Numbered from the stretch's first letter, positions 1 through 5,050 are shown. The stretch is DNA of 5,076 nt from an uncultured Subdoligranulum sp. (GCA_900772715.1 CAAGRN010000036.1:1-5076); one strand, 5' to 3'. Program-made: numbers and translations. The notes: generated from the sequence alone by a model not told the origin.

Positions 1-107
1 TCGGTCAGAGAAGCCTCCAGCGGGTAGGTGTACTGCACGCGGGCGGTGTCGTCCATAATGGAAAGCACCGTTTCCGCCAATGCCTTGCCGCCCTCGCCGG
101 CTCCGTT
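1..107 (-). pseudogene. Possible fragment of formate-tetrahydrofolate ligase, cut off at both ends
   Basis: Read leftward in the frame whose codons end at 105, 102, ... 3, the 35 or so residues are coding-like and contain GEGGKALAETV followed by a YTYPLEASL stretch. In formate-tetrahydrofolate ligase, the ATP-dependent enzyme that makes 10-formyl-THF, a GGEGG-x-x-LA-x-x-V helix start followed by an aromatic-rich strand and a helix beginning with E-x-S/P-I/L-x-E-K-I occurs in the last third of the protein, roughly residue 440 of about 556. This is recognition from memory of the family and is not certain. The odd point is that the segment begins right at the stop codon of the upstream YkgJ gene (112-110) in another frame, so several hundred N-terminal residues are missing and no ribosome site or start codon fits. 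It may be a remnant, a recombination junction or an assembly join. The frame stays open through the left edge. Confidence 0.42.
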
Positions 108-109
108 TG

Positions 110-790
110 TTATGCCAGCAGCTTGTCCAGAACAGGCTGTAAAGCGGCAATATTCTGTTGGAATTGGGGGTAAAATTCATCGCCCAGCGCGTAATCGTAG
201 TACAGTGCGCGTTCAATGCGCTTGACGGCTGCCGCAAAATGCGGATGCTCTGCCCCACCGGCGGCGCAAAGCTGCGCCGAAATCTGCGTGCAGACGATCG
301 CCCAGCGGGCATCGGCACCGGCGCGTTCCTGCACGCCGGAATTTTGCAGGTAGTCCTGCAGCGTCTGCCCTGCCCCGGCGCTTGCCCCGCACAGGGGCAG
401 CTGGGCAAAATAGGCGGTTTGGGCGGTCACGGTGTCAATGCTCTGCCCCAGCGGGTAGAGCGCACACGCCAGCGGGCGTGCCGCGTGGATGGCACAGGCA
501 GAGCCTTCAAAAAAGCGGCAGTTGCCAGTCTTGGGGTCGGGCGTAAGCCGCAGCGTGGGCAGGCAGCTTTGCGGTGCAACGTAGCTTTTGCAAAAGGCAC
601 CCGCCACAATGCGGGGCGAAAGGCTCAGCCGCCGGGCAATGCGGTACAGATCATAGCCGGACAAAACCAAGTCGCGCCGCGCACGGCAGCAATCCCCGCA
701 GCCTGCACAGACAAAGGCAAAACTCTCCCCTGCGGCAAGGGGCTGGCAGTCACCCCACGTTTCGGTCATACGACCCGGTTCGGGTGTCAT
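110..790 (-). CDS. YkgJ-type cysteine-cluster protein (putative zinc/iron-chelate binding)
   Basis: The 226-residue product carries the family signature CxxCxxCC at residues 28-35 (C28, C31, C34, C35). This is followed by NCRFFEGSACAIHAARP around 90-106, with C91 and C99, and then C109 and YPLG at 112-115. That order (N-terminal four-cysteine cluster, then G-x-C-x-F...C-x-I-x..RP...C...P) is the layout of the YkgJ/UPF0153 family, whose members are thought to bind zinc or an iron-sulfur centre and whose reaction is unknown. No signal peptide or membrane segment is visible, so it is probably cytosolic. The start at 790 is chosen because AAAGGAG lies 8 bases upstream at 805-799. The longer reading frame to 859 would overlap the esterase, and a second Met at residue 8 has no better site. 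It is the third gene of the leftward unit, 14 bases after the esterase stop. The C-terminus, rich in aromatic and charged residues, looks complete. Confidence 0.85.
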   Translation of the reverse strand: MTPEPGRMTETWGDCQPLAAGESFAFVCAGCGDCCRARRDLVLSGYDLYRIARRLSLSPRIVAGAFCKSYVAPQSCLPTLRLTPDPKTGNCRFFEGSACAIHAARPLACALYPLGQSIDTVTAQTAYFAQLPLCGASAGAGQTLQDYLQNSGVQERAGADARWAIVCTQISAQLCAAGGAEHPHFAAAVKRIERALYYDYALGDEFYPQFQQNIAALQPVLDKLLA

Positions 791-798
791 AGGGGTAT

Positions 799-805
799 CT
801 CCTTT
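799..805 (-). promoter_or_regulatory. Ribosome binding site of the YkgJ-type gene
   Basis: AAAGGAG on the minus strand, 8 bases before the ATG at 790-788. Its first A is the last base of the esterase stop codon TGA (807-805), so ribosomes ending the esterase stop on this site. This suggests translational coupling and fixes the start at 790, not 859. Confidence 0.75.
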
Positions 806-1611
806 CACAGGCGGAAATCCAGTACGTTGGCAAGCCAGCGGGTGCAAAGCGGTACCCACGCGCTGTTTTCGGCGCTGGGGGTGTTGACCTCGTTGGTGCA
901 GGTACTCATACCGTGCTGCCCCTTGGCAAAGAGATGCAGCTCATACGGGATATCGCACTCCTCCAGCGCGTTTGCCAAGAGCAGCGAGTTCTGCACGGGA
1001 ACGGATTCGTCAGTGACGGTATGCCAGACGAAAAACGGCGGCAGACCGGGGCAGATTTGGTTTTCCAAACTCATTTCGGCGCGCAGTGCTGCGTTGGTGC
1101 CGCACAAATTTTCGGTGGAGCCTTGGTGCCCCAGTGCGCCGGTGGTGATGACCGGGTAGCCCAGAACCACGGCGTTGGGGCAGGCTTCCTCCCCCGTGAT
1201 GCCCAGCGCCTTTTGCACAGCGGGCGTGTGCGCCAAAACGGCAGACGAAGCCGCCAGATGCCCGCCGGCGGAAAACCCGCAGACGGCGATTTTTTCGGGG
1301 TCCAGATGCAGGGTGTCGGCGTTGCGGCGCAGATACAAAATGGCAGCGGCGGCGTCCAGCAGCGGCTTGTATTGCAGCGGCGCGGGGGTTTCGTCGGTGC
1401 AGTGGTAGTACAAAATAAAGGTCTGGTAGCCTGCCTGCAAAAACTGCATGGCAACGGGGTCAGCCTCGCGCTTGCTGCAATAGCCGTAGCCGCCGCCGGG
1501 GAAAATCAGCATGGCGGGGCGGGTGGCAAAGGCGGGCATTTCGGCGGTAGGCTCGCGCAGGTAGCCGACCAGCTTTGCACCAGTGGACAAGGTTTCATGC
1601 AAAATTTCCAT
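805..1611 (-). CDS. Alpha/beta-hydrolase, acetyl-esterase/lipase type (BD-FAE / Aes-like)
   Basis: The 268-residue product is a single-domain alpha/beta-hydrolase of usual length. PGGGY at residues 38-42 supplies the oxyanion hole in place of HGGG. GFSAGGH at 112-118 is the nucleophile elbow with Ser114, Asp201 sits in the HTVTDESVP stretch (197-205), and His233 in KGQHGM (230-235) completes the triad. The DPEKIAVCGFSAGGHLA context and the late D-E-x-V-P and G-x-H-G motifs are typical of acetylxylan esterases and short-acyl ester hydrolases of gut Firmicutes. Deacetylation of sugars is therefore a reasonable inference, but the substrate cannot be read from sequence. No signal peptide is visible: the N-terminus (MEILHETLS) is polar, implying a cytosolic enzyme acting on imported esters. 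The ATG at 1611 follows GAGGT at a 7-base distance, and that site overlaps the stop of the upstream gene 3 bases away. It is the middle gene of the unit. Confidence 0.9.
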   Translation of the reverse strand: MEILHETLSTGAKLVGYLREPTAEMPAFATRPAMLIFPGGGYGYCSKREADPVAMQFLQAGYQTFILYYHCTDETPAPLQYKPLLDAAAAILYLRRNADTLHLDPEKIAVCGFSAGGHLAASSAVLAHTPAVQKALGITGEEACPNAVVLGYPVITTGALGHQGSTENLCGTNAALRAEMSLENQICPGLPPFFVWHTVTDESVPVQNSLLLANALEECDIPYELHLFAKGQHGMSTCTNEVNTPSAENSAWVPLCTRWLANVLDFRL

Positions 1612-1614
1612 AGG

Positions 1615-2085
1615 TTATACCTCGTTAGTTGAGGGCAGAGGGTGCGTTTCGATGTACTCTGCCATAATGTCGGCTGCCATACGCACCAGCTCCGGGCAGG
1701 GGCGTTTTTTATAGTATTCGGCGGTGCGGGGGCTGGCAACGGGGCTGCCCTCAGCTTTTTGCAGCCCCAGCAGCTCGCGGCAGACGATGGTATTTTTGCC
1801 GTTGCGGCGGCGATATTCGGCGGCAAGCGCCTGCACCTCGGTGTAGGTGGCGGTTTTTTGGGCGGGGTCATCGCTGCCGTAGAGGGTGCTTAGCACAAAC
1901 GTGATGCCGGAAAATGCACCGCAGACCTCCCGCAGGCGTCCGAACCCGCCGCCGAAACCGGAGGACATCCGCGCGGCTTGGGATTCGGTCATATGCATAA
2001 CGGGGGCAAAGGCTATCGCCACGCACTGGGCGCAGTTGTAGCCCTTAAAAAAGGTTTCGTAGGCTTTATCGCCGTAAATGGACAT
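1615..2085 (-). CDS. C_GCAxxG_C_C family protein (putative redox-active, cysteine-rich)
   Basis: The 156-residue product has the spaced cysteines that define this family: C18 and C21 in GYNCAQC, then SGFGGGFGRLREVCGAFSG (residues 42-60) with C55 in the CGA motif, C102 in VCRELLG, and C130 in RPCPELV. The family (C_GCAxxG_C_C, sometimes called split-Soret-like because some members bind haem or metal) is common in anaerobes. Some members sit in electron-transfer loci, but no reaction is established. No export signal or membrane segment is seen. The start at 2085 is chosen because AAGGGA lies 5 bases upstream. The reading frame runs on to another ATG at 2157, but that codon lies inside the likely -10 element and the added 24 residues are unlike the family. 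It is the first gene of the leftward unit, and its stop codon lies within the ribosome site region of the esterase. Confidence 0.88.
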   Translation of the reverse strand: MSIYGDKAYETFFKGYNCAQCVAIAFAPVMHMTESQAARMSSGFGGGFGRLREVCGAFSGITFVLSTLYGSDDPAQKTATYTEVQALAAEYRRRNGKNTIVCRELLGLQKAEGSPVASPRTAEYYKKRPCPELVRMAADIMAEYIETHPLPSTNEV

Positions 2086-2090
2086 AAGAT

Positions 2091-2096
2091 TCCCTT
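2091..2096 (-). promoter_or_regulatory. Ribosome binding site of the C_GCAxxG_C_C gene
   Basis: AAGGGA on the minus strand, 5 bases before the ATG at 2085-2083. It decides for this start over the upstream ATG at 2157, which has no such site and overlaps the promoter. Confidence 0.65.
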
Positions 2097-2110
2097 CAAT
2101 TTCTGGCGCG

Positions 2111-2139
2111 GTGCCGCCGATTAAGCGGCACGCCGTGCC
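2111..2139 (-). promoter_or_regulatory. Leader of the leftward unit with two competing hairpins
   Basis: In the predicted leader, two perfect stems share bases. One is GTGCCGC/GCGGCAC (7 pairs, + positions 2111-2117 and 2125-2131, 7-base loop). The other is GGCAC/GTGCC (5 pairs, 2127-2131 and 2135-2139, 3-base loop). Both cannot form at once. No run of T follows either stem, so neither is a standard terminator. They could affect ribosome access or mRNA stability. No known riboswitch class is recognised. Confidence 0.4.
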
Positions 2140-2152
2140 TTGTAGTATTGTC

Positions 2153-2161
2153 ATCATACCA
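2153..2161 (-). promoter_or_regulatory. Extended -10 promoter of the leftward unit
   Basis: On the minus strand TGG-TATGAT (2161-2153) is an extended -10 element matching TATAAT at 5 of 6 bases. The -35 region, 17 bases upstream in a T-rich stretch, is poor, as is allowed with an extended -10. Transcription would begin near 2146, giving a leader of about 60 bases that contains the two competing hairpins. Confidence 0.55.
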
Positions 2162-2217
2162 CAAAGCGATGCTAAGGAAAAGGCTTTTTTAATTTTTTGT
2201 TAAAATGTGCCGAAACA

Positions 2218-2244
2218 GTTGCACTTTGCCGCAAAGAGTGCTAA
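2218..2244 (+). promoter_or_regulatory. CIRCE-like operator 1 (HrcA binding site), degenerate left arm
   Basis: The layout is GTTGCACTT-N9-GAGTGCTAA. The CIRCE consensus is TTAGCACTC-N9-GAGTGCTAA. The right arm (2236-2244) is a 9/9 match and the left arm (2218-2226) matches at 6 of 9, including the GCACT core, with the correct 9-base spacer. CIRCE is bound by the HrcA repressor, which loses activity on heat shock. The site coincides with promoter P1. Because the left arm is weak, binding may be lower than at a standard groESL or dnaK site. Confidence 0.65.
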
Positions 2245-2247
2245 ACT
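2219..2247 (+). promoter_or_regulatory. Possible htpG promoter P1, inside CIRCE 1
   Basis: TTGCAC (2219-2224), a 17-base spacer, and an extended -10 TGC-TAAACT (2239-2247). The AT-rich run 2184-2206 just upstream could serve as an UP element. The -35 is weak and the -10 only fair, so this is less certain than P2. A transcript from here would carry CIRCE 2 in its leader. Confidence 0.4.
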
Positions 2248-2251
2248 ACCA

Positions 2252-2278
2252 TTAGCAGTTAAAATAACAGAGTGCTAA
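2252..2278 (+). promoter_or_regulatory. CIRCE-like operator 2 (HrcA binding site) at htpG
   Basis: TTAGCAGTT-N9-GAGTGCTAA: the right arm (2270-2278) is a 9/9 match to CIRCE and the left arm (2252-2260) matches at 7 of 9, with the exact 9-base spacer. It covers the -35 and part of the -10 of promoter P2, so a bound HrcA dimer would block RNA polymerase there. It lies 34 bases downstream of operator 1. Confidence 0.8.
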
Positions 2279-2281
2279 TAT
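2252..2281 (+). promoter_or_regulatory. Likely main htpG promoter P2, overlapping CIRCE 2
   Basis: TTAGCA (2252-2257, 4 of 6 to TTGACA), an 18-base spacer, and extended -10 TGC-TAATAT (2273-2281). The start point would be near 2288, leaving a leader of about 19 bases with the ribosome site GAGGT at 2294-2298. The operator and promoter share most bases. Confidence 0.55.
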
Positions 2282-2306
2282 TAAGATAAAAGCGAGGTCA
2301 TATTCT

Positions 2307-4208
2307 ATGGCAATGCGTCAATTCAAAGCCGAAAGCAAAAAACTGATGGACCTGATGATCAACTCCATCTATACCAACCGTGAGATCTTCCTGCGCGAGC
2401 TGATCTCCAATGCGTCGGATGCCTGCGACAAGCGCTATTTCAAGAGCCTGACGGACACCGAGATGGGCATCACCAAGGCAGATCTGAACATCCACCTGTC
2501 TGCCGACAAGGACGCCCGCACCCTGACCATCACCGATAACGGCATCGGTATGACCAAGGAGGAGCTGGAAAAGAACCTTGGCACCATCGCCAAGTCCGGC
2601 TCTTTGGATTTCAAGACCGAAAACCAGAGCGACAACATCGACATCATCGGTCAGTTCGGCGTGGGCTTCTACTCTGCCTTTATGGTTGCCAAAAAGGTCA
2701 CCGTTGTTTCCCGCGCACAGGGCGCTGACGAGGCTTGGAAATGGGAATCCAAGGGCGTGGAGGGCTACACCCTGACCGCCGCCGACAAGCAGGACGTCGG
2801 CACGGAAATCACGCTGGTGCTGAAGGACGACACCGACACCGAGAATTACAGCGAGTATCTGGACGACTACACGCTGGCAAACCTTGTCAAGAAGTACAGC
2901 GACTATATCCGCTTCCCCATCACGATGTACCGTGAAAAATCCCGCCAGAAGCCCAAGCCCGAGGACGCCGGGGACGACTACAAGCCCGAGTACGAAACCT
3001 ACACCGAGCTGGAAACCCTGAACAGCATGGTGCCGATCTGGAAACGCGCCAAGAGCGAGGTCAAGGACGAGGATTACAACGAGTTCTACAAGAATAAGTT
3101 TATGGACTACTCCGATCCGCTGCGCGTCATCACCAGCCGCACCGAGGGTACCGCAACCTACACCGCCCTGCTGTTTGTCCCCAGCCGCACCCCCTACGAC
3201 TACTACACCAAGGAGTACGAGAAGGGCTTGGCGCTGTATGCTTCCGGCGTTATGATCATGGAAAAATGCGCCGACCTGCTGCCGGATTACTTCAGCTTTA
3301 TCAAGGGCGTTGTGGACAGCGAGGATCTGAGCCTGAATATCAGCCGTGAGACCCTACAGAAGGACAGCCAGCTCAAGCTGATCCGCAATTCTTTGGAAAA
3401 GAAGATCAAGAACGAGCTGCACGCCATGCTGGTCAACGACCGCGAAAAGTACGAAACCTTCTGGAAGAGCTTTGGTCGCCAGATCAAGTTTGGCATCTAC
3501 GGTGATTACGGTATGCACAAGGACTTGCTGGGCGATTTGCTGATGTTCTTCTCTGCCAAGGAGCAGAAGCTGGTCACGCTGGACGAGTACATCGAGAAGA
3601 TGCCCGAGGGTCAGAAGTGCATCTACTTTGCCGCCGGTGACGACACCGACCGTCTGGGCAAGCTGCCTAACGCCCAGCTGGTGCTGAGCAAGGGCTACGA
3701 CCTGCTGCTTTGCACCGAGGATGTGGATGAATTCTGCCTGCAGATGATGCAGAACTACAAGGAGAAGGAATTCAAGAACATCAACTCCGGCGATCTGGGT
3801 CTGGAAACCGAGGACGAAAAGAAAGCCGCCGAGGAAACCGCCACCGAGAATAAGGATTTGTTTGAGGAAATCAAGACGGCGCTGAAGGGCAAGATCAAGG
3901 ATGTCAAGGTCAACCCGACCCTGCAGGAGCATCCCGTCACGCTGTCCAGCGAGGGCGGCATCTCGATGGAGATGGAAAAGGTGCTGCGCCGTATGCCCAA
4001 CAGCGAGGGTGTGGAAAGCACCAAGGTGCTGGAGCTGAACCCCAACCACACCGTGTTTGCCGCGCTGAAGGCTGCCCACGAGGCGGGCGACACCGAAAAG
4101 GTCAACCACTATGCCGAGCTGCTGTATGATCAGGCGCTGCTGATTGCCGGTCTGCCCATTGAGGACCCTGTGGCTTATGCGCAGTTGGTCTGCGGCTTGA
4201 TGAAGTAA
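2307..4208 (+). CDS. htpG: Hsp90-family molecular chaperone HtpG
   Basis: The 633-residue product is a full-length bacterial Hsp90 (usual length about 610-635), a cytosolic ATP-driven homodimeric chaperone. The N-terminal GHKL ATPase domain (about 1-215) shows EIFLRELISNASDA at 26-39 with catalytic Glu31 and Mg-binding Asn35. It also has DNGIGM at 77-82 with the adenine-contacting Asp77, and GQFGVGFYSAF at 115-125. The middle domain (about 230-500) contains SLNISRETLQ at 342-351 with Arg347, the residue that contacts the ATP gamma-phosphate. The C-terminal dimerisation domain follows after a Lys/Glu-rich segment around 484-530. There is no MEEVD tail, as expected for bacteria. The start at 2307 has GAGGT at 2294-2298, 8 bases upstream. 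The second ATG at 2313 is too far away. It is monocistronic: two CIRCE-overlapped promoters lie upstream and a strong terminator follows. This predicts repression by HrcA and induction by heat. Confidence 0.98.
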   Translation: MAMRQFKAESKKLMDLMINSIYTNREIFLRELISNASDACDKRYFKSLTDTEMGITKADLNIHLSADKDARTLTITDNGIGMTKEELEKNLGTIAKSGSLDFKTENQSDNIDIIGQFGVGFYSAFMVAKKVTVVSRAQGADEAWKWESKGVEGYTLTAADKQDVGTEITLVLKDDTDTENYSEYLDDYTLANLVKKYSDYIRFPITMYREKSRQKPKPEDAGDDYKPEYETYTELETLNSMVPIWKRAKSEVKDEDYNEFYKNKFMDYSDPLRVITSRTEGTATYTALLFVPSRTPYDYYTKEYEKGLALYASGVMIMEKCADLLPDYFSFIKGVVDSEDLSLNISRETLQKDSQLKLIRNSLEKKIKNELHAMLVNDREKYETFWKSFGRQIKFGIYGDYGMHKDLLGDLLMFFSAKEQKLVTLDEYIEKMPEGQKCIYFAAGDDTDRLGKLPNAQLVLSKGYDLLLCTEDVDEFCLQMMQNYKEKEFKNINSGDLGLETEDEKKAAEETATENKDLFEEIKTALKGKIKDVKVNPTLQEHPVTLSSEGGISMEMEKVLRRMPNSEGVESTKVLELNPNHTVFAALKAAHEAGDTEKVNHYAELLYDQALLIAGLPIEDPVAYAQLVCGLMK

Positions 4209-4222
4209 CACCGCAAAATTTG

Positions 4223-4256
4223 AGCTGTGTCCCCTTTGGAGGACACAGCTTTTTTT
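4223..4256 (+). terminator. Intrinsic terminator of htpG
   Basis: A perfect 10-pair stem AGCTGTGTCC/GGACACAGCT (4223-4232 and 4241-4250) with an 8-base loop is followed by a run of T at 4250-4256. It starts 14 bases after the htpG stop codon. It clearly ends htpG transcription in the plus direction. Confidence 0.93.
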
Positions 4257-4257
4257 G

Positions 4258-4286
4258 TTGCCAAACGATGCCCGCTGCGCTATACT
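4258..4286 (+). promoter_or_regulatory. Sigma-A type promoter of the 129-residue gene
   Basis: TTGCCA (4258-4263), a 17-base spacer, and TATACT (4281-4286), each 5 of 6 to consensus. The -35 begins two bases after the T-run of the htpG terminator, so the next gene has its own independent start. Transcription would begin near 4293 with a leader of about 34 bases. Confidence 0.75.
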
Positions 4287-4326
4287 ATAATTATAAATAC
4301 TATCAATATTTTCAGGGGGATATACT

Positions 4327-4716
4327 ATGACCGCCAATGCCGCCGATTTTGCCGGGAACGCCTGCGGGCGCCGCTATGAAAAGGAACTGGAAACGCATTT
4401 CCGCGATTGTCTGCTGTTTTATCTGGATGGGCGCATCCGGTTTGAGCGCTACTGCTACGGCGAGGCGGCGTGCCTGGTGTTCAGCGTGTGGGCGCACGGT
4501 CTGGACGCCGACGGCAATATTTTGTGGGATAAGGAGCCGGAATTTGAAAGCCAGAAAACCGCCCTGCCCCGCTGCTTGACGGATATCCAGGAGGACGGAC
4601 GCGCCCTGCAGTTTGACGGCGCGTTTAAGCGCTATGTGCAGACCGAGGAATTTGCCTTGGACAAACCCAACGGCTATGGCAAGTGGAAAGTCTTTTGGCT
4701 GAAGCGCAGGAAATAA
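4327..4716 (+). CDS. Uncharacterised 129-residue protein
   Basis: I do not recognise this protein. It is small, soluble and mixed in charge, with no signal peptide or membrane segment. Notable content is five cysteines (C13, C28, C43, C49, C83) without a clear metal-binding spacing, a Tyr/Phe/Arg-rich centre (FYLDGRIRFERYCYGEAAC at about 31-49), and four Trp (55, 67, 120, 124), ending in the basic tail WKVFWLKRRK. Alternating hydrophobic residues in the middle suggest beta strands after an N-terminal helix. The start at 4327 is well supported by AGGGGG at 4314-4319, 7 bases upstream, and by the promoter at 4258-4286. Codon choice resembles the neighbouring genes, so transfer is not indicated. 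It is transcribed alone, between the htpG terminator and the hairpin at 4721-4744. A 26-base exact copy of codons for residues 64-72 recurs at the window's right edge. Confidence 0.8.
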   Translation: MTANAADFAGNACGRRYEKELETHFRDCLLFYLDGRIRFERYCYGEAACLVFSVWAHGLDADGNILWDKEPEFESQKTALPRCLTDIQEDGRALQFDGAFKRYVQTEEFALDKPNGYGKWKVFWLKRRK

Positions 4717-4744
4717 AAAATCGGGAGCCGTGCAAGGCTCCCGA
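4715..4744 (-). terminator. Hairpin with T-run on the minus strand (reverse or two-way terminator)
   Basis: A perfect 9-pair stem TCGGGAGCC/GGCTCCCGA (4721-4729 and 4736-4744) with a 6-base loop. On the plus strand it is preceded by AAAAAA (4715-4720) and followed by CAGACTG with no T-run. Read on the minus strand it is followed by TTTTTT, a classic intrinsic terminator. It would end transcripts coming from the right. For the 129-residue gene it is at most a weak terminator or a 3'-end stabilising stem. Confidence 0.7.
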
Positions 4745-4790
4745 CAGACTGCCGATAAATTTATTGGGTCAATTGCGAACTTTCGGTAGG

Positions 4791-4818
4791 TTTGTAGGGG
4801 ACGCATATATGCGTCCCG
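4791..4818. repeat. Palindromic unit, copy 1 (CATATATG core)
   Basis: TTTGTAG followed by the perfect 20-base palindrome at 4798-4817 (half-site GGGACGCATA) and a G. Copy 2 of the same 28-base unit is at 5023-5050. The two differ at four bases that come in two pairing-preserving pairs. Confidence 0.85.
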
Positions 4819-4861
4819 TGCGGTTTCCCCGTAGAGTCGATTTATCGGAATGGCTGCGGCG

Positions 4862-4881
4862 GGATGGGTCTTGACCCATCC
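4862..4881. repeat. Perfect hairpin with GTCTTGAC core, copy 1
   Basis: GGATGGGTC-TT-GACCCATCC, nine pairs and a 2-base centre, flanked by GCGG (4856-4859) and CCGC (4885-4888), which can extend the stem. The core GTCTTGAC recurs, inverted, at 4966-4985. Confidence 0.85.
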
Positions 4882-4890
4882 GCACCGCTG

Positions 4891-4902
4891 GCTGCGCGCA
4901 GC
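4891..4902. repeat. 12-base perfect palindrome near the element centre
   Basis: GCTGCGCGCAGC, close to the midpoint (about 4891) of the inverted-repeat element. It may be the folding apex of the long inverted repeat. Confidence 0.6.
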
Positions 4903-4911
4903 GCATAAAAT

Positions 4912-4927
4912 CGCGCCGAATGGCGCG
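4912..4927. repeat. Small hairpin in the right half of the element
   Basis: CGCGCC-GAAT-GGCGCG, six GC pairs with a 4-base loop, flanked by AAAAT before and CTATTT after, which can add pairs. Confidence 0.6.
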
Positions 4928-4965
4928 CTATTTCCCGATACATCGTACTATCGGCTAAGCTGCAC

Positions 4966-4985
4966 GGAACGGTCAAGACCGTTCC
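4966..4985. repeat. Perfect hairpin with GTCTTGAC core, copy 2 (inverted)
   Basis: GGAACGGTC-AA-GACCGTTCC, nine pairs. Read on the minus strand its centre is GTCTTGAC as in the copy at 4862-4881. It occupies the position in the right arm that the CATATATG palindrome holds in the left arm. Confidence 0.85.
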
Positions 4986-5022
4986 CTACAAACCCACCGA
5001 AGGTTTGCAATATTGCGGGTCG

Positions 5023-5050
5023 TTTGTAGGGGCGGCATATATGCCGCCCG
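5023..5050. repeat. Palindromic unit, copy 2 (CATATATG core)
   Basis: TTTGTAG plus a perfect 20-base palindrome at 5030-5049 (half-site GGGCGGCATA) and a G. It is a direct repeat of 4791-4818 and lies outside the inverted-repeat element, so a second element may begin here and continue past or be cut at 5050. Confidence 0.85.

Larger units (their letters stand above)
4772..5011. repeat. MITE-like non-coding element with long imperfect inverted repeats
   Basis: Arms 4772-4848 and 4935-5011 align as inverted repeats without gaps: by eye 54 of 77 positions match. The outer 28 bases match at 25 (ATTGCGAACTTTCGGTAGG against the complement of the right end), and CGATTTATCGG/CCGATACATCG closes the inner end. 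The middle 86 bases hold three small palindromes. No convincing reading frame exists inside. Homology stops sharply at 4771/5012. A clear target duplication is not visible, although TATTGGGTC before and TATTGCGGGTC after resemble each other. The layout suits a small non-autonomous mobile element or a structured intergenic repeat. Confidence 0.65.

Noticed and set aside
28..225. 65-residue plus-strand frame at the left edge
   Set aside because: No ribosome site, and it lies opposite the ligase-like fragment and the end of the YkgJ gene, both of which have better coding character.
158..1632. Long plus-strand open frames opposite the YkgJ and esterase genes
   Set aside because: They are antisense shadows produced by GC-rich codon use of the minus-strand genes. 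They lack ribosome sites and have Gly/Arg/Gln-rich, family-free translations.
2086..2157. Longer N-terminus for the C_GCAxxG_C_C protein starting at 2157
   Set aside because: That start lies within the likely -10 element and lacks a ribosome site; the shorter form has AAGGGA at a good distance and matches the family's beginning.
2181..2206. T-rich stretch as a terminator for a rightward transcript
   Set aside because: No GC-rich stem precedes it and no gene ends there; it is better seen as AT-rich promoter-upstream DNA.
3354..4337. 327-residue minus-strand open frame opposite htpG
   Set aside because: It mirrors the third-position bias of htpG, has Leu/Gln/His-rich low-complexity translation, and runs through the htpG terminator.
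4683..4874. Small plus-strand frame running through the hairpin and into the repeat element
   Set aside because: It overlaps the end of the 129-residue gene out of frame and crosses a perfect hairpin and palindromes; it has no ribosome site.
4791..5050. CRISPR array suggested by repeated palindromic units
   Set aside because: Only two direct copies, more than 200 bases apart, with inverted relatives between them; there are no regular spacers or cas genes.
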